DNA of 64,000 bases from Streptomyces sp. NBC_01288. Lineage in GTDB: Bacteria; Actinomycetota; Actinomycetes; Streptomycetales; Streptomycetaceae. The notes below the pieces were generated by a model. That model was not told the origin of the DNA. It ran no database searches and worked only from the letters and a program-made list of their open reading frames with translations. The stretch is from positions 5,331,001 to 5,395,000 of the forward strand of contig NZ_CP108427.1 of assembly GCF_035982055.1 (NCBI RefSeq). Reading direction: 5' to 3'. A program made the translations under genes and the position numbers. Shown here in pieces: positions 24,213 to 35,060 of this stretch. The number at the start of each line of letters is the position of its first letter. Positions within the stretch are counted from its first letter, which is position 1.

Positions 24213-25576
24213 GCACCCGTACCCGCGACACCCTCGGTGGGCAGGCGGCGATCGTCGGGATCGGGGCGACGGAGTTCTCCAAGGACTCGGGGCGCAGTGA
24301 GCTGCGGCTGGCCGTGGAGGCGGTGCGGGCCGCGTTGGACGACGCGGGGCTGACGCCGGCGGACGTGGACGGGATGGTCACGTTCACGATGGACACCAAC
24401 CCGGAGATCACCGTGGCCCAGGCCTGCGGGATCGGTGAGCTGTCCTTCTTATCCCGGGTCCACTACGGCGGCGGCGCGGCCTGCGCGACCGTCCAGCAGG
24501 CGGCGCTCGCGGTGGCGGCGGGGGTCGCGGAGGTGGTGGTCTGCTACCGCGCCTTCAACGAGCGGTCGGGGCGCAGATTCGGTTCGGGGGTGACGCACCG
24601 GGAGCCGTCGGCGGAGGGCACGGCGCTCGGCTGGGCGCTGCCGTTCGGGCTGCTCACGCCGGCGTCGTGGGTGGCGATGGCGGCGCAGCGGTATCTGCAC
24701 GCGTACGGGCTGACGCCGGAGGTGTTCGGGCAGGTGGCGGTGGTCGACCGTAAGTACGCGGCGACGAACCCGGCGGCGTACTTCCACGGCAGACCGATCA
24801 CGCTCGCCGAGCACGCGGCGTCGCGGTGGATCGTGGAGCCGTTGCGGTTGCTGGACTGCTGCCAGGAGACGGACGGGGCCCAGGCGATCGTCGTCACGTC
24901 GGTGGAGCGGGCCCGTGACCTGCCGCGTCCGCCCGCGGTCATAGCGGCGGCGGCGCAGGGGGCCGGGCGGGCGCAGGAGCAGATGACCAGTTTCTACCGC
25001 GACGATCTGACGGGCCTGCCGGAGATGGGTGTCGTCGCGCGGCAGTTGTGGCGGACGGCGGGGCTGGGCCCGCAGGACATGGACGTGGCGATCCTGTACG
25101 ACCACTTCACGCCGTTCGTGCTGATGCAGCTGGAGGAGTTCGGGTTCTGCGGGCAGGGCGAGGCGGCGGACTTCGTGGCCGAGGAGGGGCTGCCGATCAA
25201 CACGCACGGGGGACAGCTGGGGGAGGCGTATCTGCACGGGATGAACGGGATAGCGGAAGGGGTTCGCCAGGTTCGCGGCACGGCGGTGAACCAGATACCG
25301 GGGGCTGGACGGGTTCTGGTGACGGCCGGGACGGGGGTGCCGACATCGGGGCTGGTGCTCACGGTCCTCGCGGCGCCTGCGACTCCTGTCGGCTTCGCAG
25401 CAGCCTCCGCTGCCCTTGCCGCCCCGGCGACCTCCACTGGCCGCACAACTCCGGCGACCGCGACAGCCCTCGCAGACCCGGGCGCCCCCGCCACCCCGGC
25501 CGCTCTCTCAACCCCCGCCGCCTCAACAGCCCCACCAACCCCTACCGCCCCCACCCCTCATACCTCGGACGGGTGA
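24209..25576 (+). CDS. Ltp2-like thiolase-fold lipid-transfer protein (retro-aldolase) with extended C-terminus
   Basis: The first 387 or so residues match SCP-x/Ltp2-type thiolases: AIVGIGATEFSKDSGRSELR, VHYGGGAACATVQQAALAVA, and NTHGGQLGEAYLHGMNGIAE. Ltp2 with a DUF35 partner cleaves the side chain at the end of C17 degradation. After LVLTVL the protein continues for 68 residues of Ala/Thr/Pro/Ser low-complexity sequence, which is not part of the family. The usual length is about 386. It is the last gene of the operon. Confidence 0.88.
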   Translation: MSTRTRDTLGGQAAIVGIGATEFSKDSGRSELRLAVEAVRAALDDAGLTPADVDGMVTFTMDTNPEITVAQACGIGELSFLSRVHYGGGAACATVQQAALAVAAGVAEVVVCYRAFNERSGRRFGSGVTHREPSAEGTALGWALPFGLLTPASWVAMAAQRYLHAYGLTPEVFGQVAVVDRKYAATNPAAYFHGRPITLAEHAASRWIVEPLRLLDCCQETDGAQAIVVTSVERARDLPRPPAVIAAAAQGAGRAQEQMTSFYRDDLTGLPEMGVVARQLWRTAGLGPQDMDVAILYDHFTPFVLMQLEEFGFCGQGEAADFVAEEGLPINTHGGQLGEAYLHGMNGIAEGVRQVRGTAVNQIPGAGRVLVTAGTGVPTSGLVLTVLAAPATPVGFAAASAALAAPATSTGRTTPATATALADPGAPATPAALSTPAASTAPPTPTAPTPHTSDG

Positions 25577-25723
25577 GCCCCCAGGGGTAAACCCGCAGTA
25601 CATGTCAGGCGCTTGTCCACCTTCAGGAGGTGGAGGCAGCCCCACCCCTACAACCTGAGGCGGAGTCTGCTTCGGGACCTGCGGCCGATCCGGAGGAGTG
25701 GGGGTCACTCATAGCGTGGAGCC

Positions 25724-26437
25724 ATGACCACAGCAGTCTGCACCAGCGCGTCGAACGCCGCCGCACGGGCCGCCGCCGGAGCCGTCACCAGGCCTGCCAC
25801 CCGGCCCGCCGCACGGCCTGCCACGCGGACAGTCACCCGGCCCGCCGCGCGGGCCTCGCAGACCCAACCCCAGTCCCAACCTCAGGCCCAGTCCCCGACC
25901 GGGACCCCGGCCCCGGGGCAGGCTCGGGCCCAGACGCTCACGTACCCCTCGTTCTCGTCGTACATGAGGGCCAGGCAACCCGTGCTGCTGCGCACCGCGC
26001 GGTCGCTGACGGCGAATCCGTGTGACGCGGAGGACCTGTTGCAGACCGCGCTGACCAAGACGTATGTCGCCTGGGAGCGGATCGAGGACCACCGGGCGCT
26101 GGACGGTTATGTCCGCCGGGCGCTGCTGAACACGCGGACCTCGCAGTGGCGCAAGCGGAAGGTCGACGAGTTCGCGTGCGACGAGCTGCCCGAGCCGGAG
26201 ACGGTCGGCGGCGCGGAGGACCCGGCCGAGCAGCAGGCGTTGCACGACGCGATGTGGCGGGCGATCGCGAAGCTGCCGGAGCGACAGCGGGCGATGGTCG
26301 TCCTCAGGTACTACGAGGATCTCAGCGAGGTCCAGACGGCCGAGGTGCTCGGGGTGTCCGTGGGCACGGTGAAGTCGGCGGTGTCGCGGGCGCTCGGCAA
26401 GCTGCGCGAGGACCCCGAGCTGGTTCTCGCCCGCTAG
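25724..26437 (+). CDS. SigE-family RNA polymerase sigma factor with long disordered N-terminus
   Basis: The 237-residue protein has a sigma core from about residue 75: region 2 is VLLRTARSLTANPCDAEDLL with TYVAWERI, and region 4 is LPERQRAMVVLRYYEDLSEV followed by EVLGVSVGTVKSAVSRAL. This is the Streptomyces SigE-family (TIGR02983-type) pattern. The preceding 70 residues are Ala/Arg/Pro/Thr/Gln-rich repeats with no structure visible. A start nearer the core (MRARQPVLL) is possible. Confidence 0.85.
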   Translation: MTTAVCTSASNAAARAAAGAVTRPATRPAARPATRTVTRPAARASQTQPQSQPQAQSPTGTPAPGQARAQTLTYPSFSSYMRARQPVLLRTARSLTANPCDAEDLLQTALTKTYVAWERIEDHRALDGYVRRALLNTRTSQWRKRKVDEFACDELPEPETVGGAEDPAEQQALHDAMWRAIAKLPERQRAMVVLRYYEDLSEVQTAEVLGVSVGTVKSAVSRALGKLREDPELVLAR

Positions 26438-26584
26438 AGGTCAGGCCGTTGGAGGCCAGGCGGGCGTCACATTCAAGTCACCCGGCTGCCGGCGAAGCCA
26501 TGACACCGCAGCCGCAGCCGTGCTCCAACCGCAACCGTGCCCCAGCCCCACCCGCCAAAAGCGCCCCCCCTCGGCCGACGTGAC

Positions 26585-26626
26585 GTGATCGATCACCCGC
26601 CCCTAGTGACATACCGTGCGGTATGT
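26585..26626 (+). promoter_or_regulatory. Two palindromic operators upstream of the FadD-type gene
   Basis: GTGATCGATCAC (26585-26596) is a perfect 12-bp palindrome. ACATACCG-TG-CGGTATGT (26609-26626) is an inverted repeat with 8-bp perfect arms. The second has the form of a TetR-family operator. Both lie 60-100 bp before the ligase start. Confidence 0.55.
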
Positions 26627-26684
26627 GCGCAGAATCAGCGCATCCCTTACTACCGCGTAGGCAATGTCGCCCCGGGAGGACGCC

Positions 26685-28340
<1,656 letters not shown>

Positions 28341-28372
28341 CCGCCCACCCGTTCACGCCGTTCACGCCGGTC

Positions 28373-28407
28373 CGCCGGGCAGGGCGCCCCACGGCCCCTG
28401 CCCGGCG
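28373..28407 (+). terminator. Hairpin terminator after the FadD-type gene
   Basis: A perfect 12-bp stem (CGCCGGGCAGGG with its complement) has an 11-base loop and starts 33 bp after the ligase stop, before a convergent MFS gene. Confidence 0.7.
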
Positions 28408-28461
28408 TACGGCCACGTCATCGTCGTAGAAGAAGAACTCACCGGCGCGCAGGCGAAGACC

Positions 28462-29700
28462 TCACCGCCGCCGCGCGCCCGTAGCCGTCGAAACCCACCC
28501 GATCACCAGCCACACCCCCGCCACCACACACACCCCGCCCCAGCCCCAGTGGCTGAACGCCGGCCCCGCCAATGCCGACGCGAGGGCGCCGCCGGTGAAG
28601 CCCGCGACGACGTACGCCGTGTTGGCGGTCGCCGGGGTGGAGGTGGTGGTGAGGGCGAGGGTCTGGTTGGCGACGTGGGCGGCGACCAGGGCCGCGTGGA
28701 TCGCGATCGCGGCGACGAACAGCGCCCACAGCACGTGCCCGCCCAGCCAGAACACCGGTACGGACACGGCCGCGAGCACATACGCGGACCGTACGACCTT
28801 GCCCGCGCCGAACCGGTCGACGAACCCGCCCGCGAGCGGAGCCACCGCGCTGGCCGCCAGACCGAAGAGCCCGAACAGGCCGGCGGTCGCGGTCGAGAAG
28901 CCGTAGGAACCGCCGGTCGTGCCTGTCAGGAGCAGGGCCAGGGTCGTCCACAGGGCGCTCCACGCGCCGAACATCCCGGCCTGGCGCAGGCACGCGCGCC
29001 ACAGGTCGGGCGAGGTGCGGACCAGGCCGGGCAGGGCGGCGAGGCCGGCGAAGAGCGGGCCGGAGCCGCGGCGCTTCTCGGACGGGAGGACGTACGCGGT
29101 GGCGAGGCCGAGGACGAGGGTCAGGGCGGCCGAGCCGATGAACACGACCCGCCAGCCGTAGGCCTGGCCGACCAGGCTGCCCACCACGCGCGCCGCCACG
29201 ATGCCGGTGAACAGGCCCGCTATGACGGCGGCGACATGACGGGCGCGGTGGTGCGCGGGGGCGCGTTCGGCGACCAGCGGGACGAGGAGTTGCGGTACGA
29301 CGGTCGCGGCTGCGGCGACGAAGACGGCGACCGCGAGGGCGGCGGTGCCGGGGGCCGCCGCGCCGACGAGCAGGGCCGCCGTGGTGGCCACGGAGAGGGC
29401 GGCGACCAGCGGGCGCCGGTTCACACGGTCGCCGAGCGGAGCGAAGAAGAGGAGACCGGTGGCGTAGCCGAACTGCGCGACCGAGGCGATCCACGCCACG
29501 GCGGACGGGGTCGAGCCGAAGTCGTGCGCGATGAGCGGGAGCAGCGGGCCCGCGAGGTAGATGTTGGCGGCTGTCACGGCGGTACAGACGGCGATGAGGA
29601 CGAGGAAGAGGCGGTCGGCGGCCGTGGGGACCGGCGTTCCCGTCGGGACCTGCACCGGATGCTCCGGATGCACCGGCTGAGCTGTGGTTGCGGAGGACAT
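28462..29700 (-). CDS. MFS transporter
   Basis: This 412-residue, 12-helix transporter has loop 2-3 FAPLGDRVNRRPLVAALSVA near residue 85 and matches drug/sugar efflux-type MFS. ATG 29700 (MSSATTAQP) follows AAGGAG; the longer frame to 29751 would run into the operator. It diverges from a TetR gene, and the shared intergenic region carries two operator-like sites, so repression by that TetR is likely. Confidence 0.88.
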   Translation of the reverse strand: MSSATTAQPVHPEHPVQVPTGTPVPTAADRLFLVLIAVCTAVTAANIYLAGPLLPLIAHDFGSTPSAVAWIASVAQFGYATGLLFFAPLGDRVNRRPLVAALSVATTAALLVGAAAPGTAALAVAVFVAAAATVVPQLLVPLVAERAPAHHRARHVAAVIAGLFTGIVAARVVGSLVGQAYGWRVVFIGSAALTLVLGLATAYVLPSEKRRGSGPLFAGLAALPGLVRTSPDLWRACLRQAGMFGAWSALWTTLALLLTGTTGGSYGFSTATAGLFGLFGLAASAVAPLAGGFVDRFGAGKVVRSAYVLAAVSVPVFWLGGHVLWALFVAAIAIHAALVAAHVANQTLALTTTSTPATANTAYVVAGFTGGALASALAGPAFSHWGWGGVCVVAGVWLVIGWVSTATGARRR

Positions 29701-29749
29701 GAGCGGCGGCACTCCTTCAAGCCCACGAACGCTTCGAGAGGGCTCTAGC

Positions 29750-29821
29750 AACTAACTGGTTGGTTGGAAGCTGGAACAGCATGCGGTGCCCCGGAATTCC
29801 CTGTCAACCAAATAGTTGGTT
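29750..29821. promoter_or_regulatory. Twin TetR operator candidates between divergent MFS and tetR genes
   Basis: Two 16-bp sites, AACTAACTGGTTGGTT (29750-29765) and AACCAAATAGTTGGTT (29806-29821), fit AACCAAC-N2-GTTGGTT with one arm mismatch each. One lies near each gene's start. Confidence 0.7.
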
Positions 29822-29849
29822 ACCGTCGCCCGCCGAGTACCCTGGCCTC

Positions 29850-30428
29850 ATGGGAGTCAGAGACCCCGAGGCCACCAAGGCCCGGATCTTCGAGGCGGCG
29901 GTCGCCGAGTTCGCGCGGCACGGCATCGCGGGCGCCCGCATCGACCGCATCGCGTCCGAGGCCAAGGCCAACAAGCAGCTGATCTACGCCTACTTCGGCA
30001 ACAAGGCGGAGCTGTTCACGCAGGTCCTCGGCAAGGCCATGCTCGACCTGGCCGTCCAGCTCCCCGTCGACCCCGACGACATCGAGGGCTGGATCGACCG
30101 TCTCATGGACTATCACGAGGCCCACCCCGAAGTGCTCCGCCTCCTCTTCTGGGAGGGCCTGGAGTACGGCACCGCCGAACTGCCCGACGAGACCGAGCGC
30201 CAACAGCACTACGCGTTCAAGGTCGCCGCCCTCCAGGACGGCCAGGACCGGGGTGTCGTGACCGACGTGATCCCGGCCCGCGACCTCCTCTTCCTGCTGG
30301 TCGCGATGGCCAACTGGGGTGTCGTCGTACCGCAGATGCGCCGCGTCCTGGTGGGCGTGGACGACCCGGACCGCGACCGGCTCCGCGAGTCGATCAAGGA
30401 GGCGGCACGGCGACTGGTCGCCAAGTAG
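29850..30428 (+). CDS. TetR/AcrR-family repressor
   Basis: The 192-residue protein has an N-terminal TetR HTH: AVAEFARHGIAGARIDRIAS, then ANKQLIYAYFGNKAELFTQV. The C-terminal ligand domain is all helical. It diverges from an MFS exporter with two matching operator sites between them, so it probably represses both genes. ATG 29850 is the first start that keeps both operators outside the coding region. Confidence 0.92.
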   Translation: MGVRDPEATKARIFEAAVAEFARHGIAGARIDRIASEAKANKQLIYAYFGNKAELFTQVLGKAMLDLAVQLPVDPDDIEGWIDRLMDYHEAHPEVLRLLFWEGLEYGTAELPDETERQQHYAFKVAALQDGQDRGVVTDVIPARDLLFLLVAMANWGVVVPQMRRVLVGVDDPDRDRLRESIKEAARRLVAK

Positions 30429-30479
30429 CCCTGTTTCAGGACCACTTGGCGAAGTGCGCGAAGTGGGCCGTTTCCGGGG

Positions 30480-33400
30480 CTAGTTGGTGCCGATCCGGGC
30501 GAGCAGGTCCACGATCCGCGACTGGACCTCGGTGCTCGTCGACCGCTCGGCGAGGAAGAGCACGGTCTCCCCGGAGGCCAGCCGCGGCAGGTCGGCCTGA
30601 TCCACGGCAGCGGTGTACACGACGAGCGGGGTGCGGTTGAGCTGCCCGTTCGCGCGCAGCCAGTCGACGATCCCGGCCCGCCGGTGATGCACCTGGAGCA
30701 GATCCATCACGACGAGGTTGGGCCGCAACTGCCCCGCCAACGTCACCGCGTCGGCGTCACTCGCGGCCCGAGCCACCTGCATCCCACGCCGCTCCAGCGT
30801 CGCGGTCAGCGCGAGCGCGATCTCCGCGTGCTCCTCGATCAGCAGCACCCGCGGCGGATGCTGGTCGCTGTCCCGCGGCGCGAGCGCCTTCAGCAGAACG
30901 GCGGGATCGGCACCGTAGGCCGCCTCACGCGTGGCCTGCCCCAGCCCGGCCGTGACCAGCACCGGCACCTCGGCGGCCACCGCCGCCTGCCGCAGGGACT
31001 GAAGTGCGGTCCGCGTGATCGGCCCGGTCAGCGGGTCCACGAACAGCGCCGCCGGGAACGCGGCGATCTGCGCGTCGACCTCCTCGCGCGAGTGCACGAT
31101 GACGGGCCGGTACCCGCGGTCGCTCAGCGCCTGCGTGGTCGTCACGTCCGGCGCGGGCCACACGAGCAGTCGGCGCGGGTTGTCGAGCGGCTCCGGGGGC
31201 AGTTCGTCGTCGAGCGGCTGCGGCCTGGGAGTGTCCGCGATCTCGACGGCCCCGCCCGGCCCGTCCAACGGTTCCGGCCCCTCGGCCGCGTTCTCGTCCG
31301 GTGCCCCTATGGCGTACGACCGCCCGGCCCCCTCGGTCATCTGCGCGAGCCGCGACTGCCCGGCCATGGAGGGCTGAGCCCGCTCACTCTGCTCCGCCAC
31401 CCCACCGGCGGGTTCGGGCCGAGTCCCCAACTTCCTTCTCCGACCACCCCCACCGGACTGATGGGGCGGAGGCGTAGGCGTGGCGGCGGGCACCTGCACC
31501 TGAGCGGCCTGCCGCGTGAACGGCACTCCCTGCCCCAGCGTCCGCACACTGATCGCCCGCCCCTGAGTGGAGTTGGGATCAATGGGAGCGCCGGCCTCAG
31601 CGGGAAGCGGCTGAGCGACCCGTGCCTGCGCGGGCACGGGAGTACCGGGTGCGGGCGTATTCGGGTTCGGGTTGGAGTTCGGCTGCGGGTTCGGTGCCTT
31701 GTTCGGCGCTACGGCGCTGTCGGCGCCGTTCGCCGCCACGGGCGCCGGAGCCCCACCGGGCGTACCCGCGGCCGGGTTCGGCTGCGCGGCGGGCAGCGCC
31801 TGCGGTGGCACCGGCCCACCGGACTGCCCCTGAACCGGGGCGACTTGACCGGGGATGCCGTGCGGGGAGACGGGTTGCCCCTGCGCGGGCACGGCCTGCC
31901 CGGGAATGCCCTGAGGCGGAATCGGCTGACCGGGGGCGCCTTGCCCCGGGATCCCCTGAGGCGAGACAGGCTGACCGGGAAGTCCCTGCCCCCGCACTCC
32001 CTGCCCCTGGATCCCTTGCGGCGACACCGGCTGCCCGGGGTTGCCCTGCCCAGGACTGCCCTGAGCCGGAATCCCCTGCCCGGGAACCGCCTCGGCCGGC
32101 AACGGCTGCCCCGCCGGGATCTGCCCCGGAGCGGGAAGACTCTGCGCGGGAGCAAGCTGCATAGCGGCACCGGGCTGCCCGGCAACCCCCTGCCCGGCGA
32201 CAGGCTGACCCGCAACCGCCTGCCCAACTCCCGCCTGCCCCACGCCCTGTTGCTGCCCCGCACCGACCTGACCCGGCACACCTACGGGAACACCCTGCCC
32301 CTGCTGAACCGCCTGCCCCGCGGCAACCTGCGCCGGAACCCCCTGCTGCCCCTGCCCGGCCGCCCCCTGCGCCGGAACCACCGCACCAGGTTGCCCCTGC
32401 CCCTGCACCGCGACACCGGCCTGAACCGGGGCCGCGGCCCGCACGGGCACCGACTCCCCACCCTGCGCCTGCTGTTGAGGCTGCGGCTGGCCAACAGCCC
32501 GACGCCGCCGCCCAGTCGGCGCACTCGTGGGATGCGGCTGAGGCGGAGTGTGATCGTCACCCTGATCAACCGGAACGGCATCGTGCCGGCCGTCGTCACC
32601 GGGATGCCCACCAGGGACACCGCCCGGAACCTGCCCGGGCGCAACTGGAACGCCAGGCACAACCGGAACCCCAGGGGCGACGGCAACTCCGGGTGCGACG
32701 CCAACTCCGGGCGCCTGCGCGGCCGTAGCCCCAGAACCCTCCGGCGTCCGATCGGCCTCGGCCGGCGGCAACGCGAACACGGTCCGCGCCCCCGCCTCCT
32801 GCGCCGCGGCCCGCTCGGCCGCGGCGGCCAGCGCCCGCCTGCGCCGCCCGGTCGGCTGCCCGTCCTCGCCGACGGAGTCGGAGTCGTCGGCACCATCGGC
32901 GGAGCCGCTCGCGGGCAACGCGGCGGGCAACGCCTGCCGTTCACCGCCCACGGGCACACCTCGTGGCGACACGGTGCCACCAAGTCCCGTACCGGAAGCG
33001 GCAGTTCCAGCGGCATGCTCCGCCGCCGTCATGACAGCGCCCTCGGAGACACCCCCGGGGCCACCTTCGGAGTCGCCGTCGGACACCTCACCGGCCGCGC
33101 CTTCGGCCGCCCGCCCGCGCCGCCGCCCGGTACCGCCGGACGCACCGTCGCCGCCCGCCTCACCGGCCACCGCGACCGCCGCGGACTCGTCGCCCGCACG
33201 CCTCCTGCGCCGCCCGGTGGGCACGGCGGCCTCGCCGGCGTCACCGGTGTCCTCGGAGGTACCGCCCGGCACCTCGCTCTCCAGGAACGCGTCCACGGAG
33301 GAGCGCCGGGCCCGCCGCCGTCCGTTGCTGGCCGACGCCTGCTCGGGCAGGGCGAGTTCGGCGCCGGCACCGGTCGGGGCCGGAGCCGCGACGGCCCCCG

Positions 33401-35060
33401 CCCCGCCCCCGATGGGCACCTCCAGCACATACGCGCTGCCGCTCATCCCCGGCACGTCGTGCGTCTGAAGCACACCGCCGTGCGCCCGCACGATCCCGCG
33501 CACGATCGGCTCGTGCACCGGGTCTCCCCCGGCGTACGGCCCGCGCACCTCGATCCGTACGACCTCACCGCGCTGCGCCGCCGCCACGACGACCGTGTTG
33601 TCCATGTAACCGCCCGCCGACACAGGCGAGTTGCCGGTCGCGTCGACACCGGCGACATCCGCGACGAGATGCGCGAGCGCGGTCGCGAGGAGCCCGGGGT
33701 CGACCTCGGCCTCGATGGGCGGCGCGTGCACGGCGAACTGCACCCGCCCGGGCCCGATCAGCTCCACGGCCCCGTCGACACCCGCGGCGACGACGGCGTC
33801 CAGCATCACCTTCGTACGGGTGATGTCGCCCTCCCCGGTCTCCAGCCGCTGGTAACCGAGCACGTTGTCGATGAGCTGGGTGATGCGCGAGTAGCCGGCC
33901 GAGAGGTGATGGAGAACCTGATTCGCCTCGGGCCACAACTGCCCCGCGTCATCGGCGGCCAACGCGGCCAGTTCGCGGCGCAGTTCATCAAGGGGCCCGC
34001 GCAACGACCGCCCGAGCAGGGTGAGGAGTTGCTCGTGCCGTCCGGCCAGCTCCTCGAACCGGTCCTTCTCCCGTTCCCCGAGCGCGGCGTACCGCTCCTC
34101 GTTCGCGGCGAGTTCCTCCTCGTGCCGCTCCTGGAGCTCCTCGACCTCGGTGATGTGCTTCTGGCGCAGCGAGGTCAGCTCGGAGGCGTGCTCCTCGTCG
34201 AGCCGCTCCAGCTCGTCCCGGTGCAGCTTGTCGGCGGCGTCCTTCTCCTCGGCGAGCGAGTCGTACGGACGCCGGTCGGTGAAGGTCATCACGGCGCCGA
34301 CGAGCTGGTCGCCGTCGCGCACGGGCGCGGTGGTGAGGTCGACGGAGACCCGGTCCCCGTTCTTGGCGAACAGGACCTGCCCGCGCACCCGGTGCTTGCG
34401 CCCGGACCGCAGGGTGTCGGCGAGCGGCGACTCCGCGTACGGGAAGGGGGAGCCGTCCGCGCGCGAGTGCAGGACGAGGTTGTGCAGTTCCTTGCCGCCG
34501 AGGTCGCTGGCGCGGTACCCGAGGATCTGCGCGGCGGCCGGATTGACGAGCACGACCCGCCCGTCCGTGTCCGTTCCTACGACACCTTCGGCGGCCGCGC
34601 GCAGGATCATCTCGGTCTGCCGCTGCGAACGGGCCAGCTCGGCCTCGGTGTCCACGGTCCCGGAGAGGTCGCGCACGACGAGCATCAGGAGTTCGTCGGA
34701 GGTGTAGCCGTAGCCGTCGTAGGCCTGCTGGCCGTCTTCGAGGTTGGCGCTGGTGACCTCGACGGGGAACTCGGAGCCGTCGGTGCGGCGGGCGGTCATG
34801 CGGGTGGGCTTGGTCCGGCCGCGCGGGTCCATCGAGTCGGGGCGGCGCATGGAACCCGGGATGAGCCGGGAGTCGAACTCCGGCAGCAGGTCCAGCAGTC
34901 CGCGCCCGACGAGCGCGGTGCCCGGTGCCTCGAAGGCCTCCAGCGCGATGGTGTTCGCGTTGACGACGGTCCCGTTGGCGTTGACCAGGACCAACGCGTC
35001 CGGGAGCGCGTCGAGTATGGCTGCGAGGCGAGCAGCGCCTCGGGATGGCCTGCTGCTCAC
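30480..35060 (-). CDS. Giant PAS-histidine-kinase-like protein with degenerate catalytic motifs and tandem receiver domains
   Basis: The protein is 1526 residues. It has two PAS domains (about 10-130 and 145-260), a charged coiled coil (270-345), and a kinase-like core (345-555). In the core the expected H-box histidine is absent (GRSLRGPLDELRREL) and the N-box is HLVADVA. About 700 residues rich in Gly, Gln, Pro, Val and Ala follow, with GIPGQ/VPAQG-type repeats. Two receiver-like domains end it (about 1296-1400 and 1401-1526). The last keeps Asp1453 (VVMDLL) and an EE pair, but its conserved Lys is replaced (FLAERS). It is probably a scaffold or pseudokinase sensor. No membrane segment. GTG start. 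Confidence 0.85.
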   Translation of the reverse strand: MSSRPSRGAARLAAILDALPDALVLVNANGTVVNANTIALEAFEAPGTALVGRGLLDLLPEFDSRLIPGSMRRPDSMDPRGRTKPTRMTARRTDGSEFPVEVTSANLEDGQQAYDGYGYTSDELLMLVVRDLSGTVDTEAELARSQRQTEMILRAAAEGVVGTDTDGRVVLVNPAAAQILGYRASDLGGKELHNLVLHSRADGSPFPYAESPLADTLRSGRKHRVRGQVLFAKNGDRVSVDLTTAPVRDGDQLVGAVMTFTDRRPYDSLAEEKDAADKLHRDELERLDEEHASELTSLRQKHITEVEELQERHEEELAANEERYAALGEREKDRFEELAGRHEQLLTLLGRSLRGPLDELRRELAALAADDAGQLWPEANQVLHHLSAGYSRITQLIDNVLGYQRLETGEGDITRTKVMLDAVVAAGVDGAVELIGPGRVQFAVHAPPIEAEVDPGLLATALAHLVADVAGVDATGNSPVSAGGYMDNTVVVAAAQRGEVVRIEVRGPYAGGDPVHEPIVRGIVRAHGGVLQTHDVPGMSGSAYVLEVPIGGGAGAVAAPAPTGAGAELALPEQASASNGRRRARRSSVDAFLESEVPGGTSEDTGDAGEAAVPTGRRRRRAGDESAAVAVAGEAGGDGASGGTGRRRGRAAEGAAGEVSDGDSEGGPGGVSEGAVMTAAEHAAGTAASGTGLGGTVSPRGVPVGGERQALPAALPASGSADGADDSDSVGEDGQPTGRRRRALAAAAERAAAQEAGARTVFALPPAEADRTPEGSGATAAQAPGVGVAPGVAVAPGVPVVPGVPVAPGQVPGGVPGGHPGDDGRHDAVPVDQGDDHTPPQPHPTSAPTGRRRRAVGQPQPQQQAQGGESVPVRAAAPVQAGVAVQGQGQPGAVVPAQGAAGQGQQGVPAQVAAGQAVQQGQGVPVGVPGQVGAGQQQGVGQAGVGQAVAGQPVAGQGVAGQPGAAMQLAPAQSLPAPGQIPAGQPLPAEAVPGQGIPAQGSPGQGNPGQPVSPQGIQGQGVRGQGLPGQPVSPQGIPGQGAPGQPIPPQGIPGQAVPAQGQPVSPHGIPGQVAPVQGQSGGPVPPQALPAAQPNPAAGTPGGAPAPVAANGADSAVAPNKAPNPQPNSNPNPNTPAPGTPVPAQARVAQPLPAEAGAPIDPNSTQGRAISVRTLGQGVPFTRQAAQVQVPAATPTPPPHQSGGGGRRRKLGTRPEPAGGVAEQSERAQPSMAGQSRLAQMTEGAGRSYAIGAPDENAAEGPEPLDGPGGAVEIADTPRPQPLDDELPPEPLDNPRRLLVWPAPDVTTTQALSDRGYRPVIVHSREEVDAQIAAFPAALFVDPLTGPITRTALQSLRQAAVAAEVPVLVTAGLGQATREAAYGADPAVLLKALAPRDSDQHPPRVLLIEEHAEIALALTATLERRGMQVARAASDADAVTLAGQLRPNLVVMDLLQVHHRRAGIVDWLRANGQLNRTPLVVYTAAVDQADLPRLASGETVLFLAERSTSTEVQSRIVDLLARIGTN

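Noticed and set aside
26585..26596. CRP-like site GTGATCGATCAC
   Set aside because: The half-sites are 4 bp apart instead of 6, so it is recorded only as a palindrome.
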